From NCBI GenBank assembly GCA_017619935.1, contig JAFZRJ010000029.1, positions 1 through 64,000 on the forward strand: a stretch of 64,000 bases of DNA, read 5' to 3'. The stretch's first letter is position 1, and every line of letters starts with the position of its first letter. The stretch comes from Muribaculaceae bacterium. GTDB lineage: Bacteria; Bacteroidota; Bacteroidia; Bacteroidales; Muribaculaceae. The position numbers and the translations under genes were made by a program. The notes beneath the pieces were generated by a model that was not told the DNA's origin, made no database searches, and saw nothing but the letters and a program-made list of their open reading frames with translations. Below are positions 62,366 to 64,000 of this stretch, piece by piece.

Positions 62366-64000
62366 CTAAAGAGCTAAAATGATATTAATGACCGCATTCA
62401 CGTCGGAGACATCCACCACACCTTCGCCTGTAAGATCGGCATTCCCGGGATAATCTTCAGCTGATTTGAGATCAAGGATGATGTTGATCATCGCATTCAC
62501 ATCCGAGATATCAACCCGGCCGTCACCATTCACATCGCCCTTCTTAATGAACAAACGCAGCATGGGTGTTTGGCCATACTGCACCCACACCACCTCGTCA
62601 CGCTCGGCTTGCAGTGCCGTGGCGATGGTGCCGTCGGCAAGCTGCTCGTCGGTACACTGCATTTCTTCGGGAACGGCATCAGTATTAAAACCTATTTTGA
62701 ATTGTTTTGCGTAGGTATTGACATAGGTGCCGGGGAAATAAGCGGACCCTGAGCTAGAGTAGTCAAATGTGCCGACTGACAAACAATTAGTTGTTGTGCC
62801 TCTGTTGTTATAGCCATCATATCCCAAAAAGAAACCATTTTGCTTTCCATAGGTTGAGACGGTGCCACTAAACAGGCAGTCTGTGATGTTGACATGAGTG
62901 GATCCGCCGTCGGCATTTCCCACCATAACACCGAAACATGACCAATCATTAGCTTTTATTGAACTCGTGACATTAGCCGAAACCCAAACGGTGGAGATAT
63001 TCTCAACACCTCTGGCCAAAATTGCCAAACAACTCAATGGACCTACCGCTGAATGGATTGAACCGTCAATATGCAGATTCTTGATGGTCGCATTCTTGAT
63101 TGAACCAAAAGGCGCTATAGCCTGATTGCTATTATAGGCAACGACCAATGTGTGGCCTTGCCCGTCAAACTCTCCGCTGTAGGGCCCATTAGCGTCAGTT
63201 GTCCCGATGTATGTTTGGTCGTTGCCGAGGTCAATGTCGGCAATCATGCGGGCGTTGGCATCGGGGGTTTCAGCCACTACAGCCGCAAACTTGTCCCAAT
63301 CTTCTGCCGACCCGAGGAGATAGTAGCCTTCGGCATCACGTTTAAGGCCTCCGTTGGCAAAGATGCTGAGCATGGGGCCATCCTCACCCTGCACCCACAC
63401 TTCCTCATCACGGCCGGCTTGCAGCGCCGTGGCGATGGTGCCGTCGGCAAGCTGCTCGTCGGTGCATTGCATATTATCAGGAATTGTAGAAGGGAACTGC
63501 GTTACATAGCAATTGTTATACGTCCCTCCATAAAATCTCCCTTTTGTAAGTGTTCCTGTGGATAGACAATTTGAAACTGTGACAAAAGAAGCAGCCGTAT
63601 TATAAACCGCACCAATAAAACAACCCGTATAGTTGGGGTCCACAGTGGAAATTGAGCCCGTAAACAAACAGTCCGTAATTGAGAGACCGTCTGGCGCATA
63701 GTAATTATCAGAAGAAACACCCCCAACAATTCCACCGGTCCAATTCCAACCCCCGAATTGAACAGTTATTTCCGCTGAGTTCCAAACGTTTGAGATTACA
63801 TTATTACGTCCACAGCAACGACCAACGACTCCAACCCATCCGTATACCGACTTGATGCTTCCGGCTACATGAAGGTTTTTTATAGTGGCATTCCGGGTTT
63901 GGGTGAATACGCCCATAATTTGGTTGTTTTCACCATCGTAAGCAACTGTCAGCGTATGTCCTCGTCCGTCAAAAACACCACTGTAGTACGGCGTGCCGCC
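62366..64000 (-). CDS. Secreted repeat protein with dockerin-like C-terminus, 5' end beyond window
   Basis: At least 544 codons; the frame has no stop up to 64000, and the residues there (YYSGVFDGRGHTLTVAY) match the internal repeat YSGEFDGQGHTLVVAY, so the gene starts outside. Two long repeats of about 200 residues contain ATIKNLHVAGSI/ATIKNLHIDGSI and TDCLFTGSIST/TDCLFSGTVST, similar to GLUG-type beta-helical adhesin repeats. Both are followed by EEMQCTDEQLADGTIATALQ-like segments. The end holds dockerin repeats GDVNGDGRVDISDVN and DLTGEGVVDVSDVN. Probably a surface adhesin or carbohydrate-binding protein. Confidence 0.82.
   Translation of the reverse strand, partial: GGTPYYSGVFDGRGHTLTVAYDGENNQIMGVFTQTRNATIKNLHVAGSIKSVYGWVGVVGRCCGRNNVISNVWNSAEITVQFGGWNWTGGIVGGVSSDNYYAPDGLSITDCLFTGSISTVDPNYTGCFIGAVYNTAASFVTVSNCLSTGTLTKGRFYGGTYNNCYVTQFPSTIPDNMQCTDEQLADGTIATALQAGRDEEVWVQGEDGPMLSIFANGGLKRDAEGYYLLGSAEDWDKFAAVVAETPDANARMIADIDLGNDQTYIGTTDANGPYSGEFDGQGHTLVVAYNSNQAIAPFGSIKNATIKNLHIDGSIHSAVGPLSCLAILARGVENISTVWVSANVTSSIKANDWSCFGVMVGNADGGSTHVNITDCLFSGTVSTYGKQNGFFLGYDGYNNRGTTTNCLSVGTFDYSSSGSAYFPGTYVNTYAKQFKIGFNTDAVPEEMQCTDEQLADGTIATALQAERDEVVWVQYGQTPMLRLFIKKGDVNGDGRVDISDVNAMINIILDLKSAEDYPGNADLTGEGVVDVSDVNAVINIILAL

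Noticed and set aside
1..64000. tRNA, rRNA, transposase, integrase, CRISPR
   Set aside because: I looked for tRNA-like T-arms and CCA ends in the intergenic regions and for transposase or integrase motifs in the translations and found none; a tRNAscan or ISfinder run was not possible.

Overview
The window is chromosomal DNA from a Bacteroidales bacterium, probably a gut member of the Prevotellaceae or Muribaculaceae type; the family cannot be settled from the sequence alone. The evidence is the Bacteroidetes promoter form (TTG or TTTG, 19-20 bases, TAnnTTTG) before many genes, near absence of Shine-Dalgarno sites, DUF1573 proteins, a C10 (streptopain-type) protease, a BY-kinase, a three-domain-length IspG, inositol-phosphate synthase, and several secreted proteins ending in a dockerin-like module of the form D-x-[ND]-x-DG-x-VD-[VI]-[AS]-DVN-x(2)-INIIL. 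No rRNA, tRNA, CRISPR array or insertion sequence was recognised.

Layout. 249-3928: DUF1573 pair, MeaB GTPase, lipoprotein and NUDIX hydrolase. 4044-5579: secreted beta-helix protein with dockerin-like end. 5662-7249 (minus): cmk-ispH. 7408-9068: Q/Y/P-rich glycine-zipper protein, TerB-like protein and helix-hairpin-helix protein. 9103-12075 (minus): DUF3098-uppP-truB-manA. 12076-13027: repeats and the scar of a deleted dockerin-type gene. 13028-15366 (minus): mtaB and a glycosyltransferase. 15784-19667: a structured RNA followed by an AT-richer operon that looks like a peptide-modification (RiPP) locus, with a Sel1-like protein, a radical SAM/SPASM enzyme with a PqqD-like front domain, a 35-residue peptide gene, a small hydrophilic protein and an M42 peptidase. 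19731-22079 (minus): MATE exporter and GT2 transferase. 22728-28603: membrane glycosyltransferase-like protein, rpoN, PAP2-like protein, purE, ispG. 28729-32049 (minus): C10 protease. 32236-35918 (minus): ychF-miaB-MFS. 36431-38790 (minus): type II restriction-modification pair. 39158-43223: GYF_2 and DUF2752 membrane proteins, murF and ddl (divergent, around a long repeat). 43585-48766: inositol-phosphate synthase, then BY-kinase and UDP-glucose dehydrogenase. 48851-54654: beta-helix lipoprotein, glyA, fabG, OmpA-family protein, dockerin-like protein. 54846-55277: hsp20 behind a textbook sigma-54 promoter. 55480-60919 (minus): TolC-HlyD-ABC2-ABC2-GNAT export cluster. 61021-62247 (minus): small lipoproteins and a YiiX-like hydrolase. 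62366-64000 (minus): 3' part of a large secreted dockerin-type protein that runs off the window.

How parts connect. RpoN is encoded here, and the hsp20 gene carries a -24/-12 promoter with a symmetric upstream site, so the window holds both the sigma factor and a candidate target. MurF, Ddl and UppP serve peptidoglycan and lipid-carrier supply; IspG and IspH bracket the end of the MEP pathway; the BY-kinase and Ugd are a plausible kinase-substrate pair for capsule synthesis. Five minus-strand transcription units, including murF and the restriction-modification pair, start from related promoters that share a dyad at and upstream of -33. Two intergenic regions carry a longer element of many short hairpins. 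The most likely undescribed system is the structured RNA plus peptide-maturation operon at 15.8-19.7 kb.
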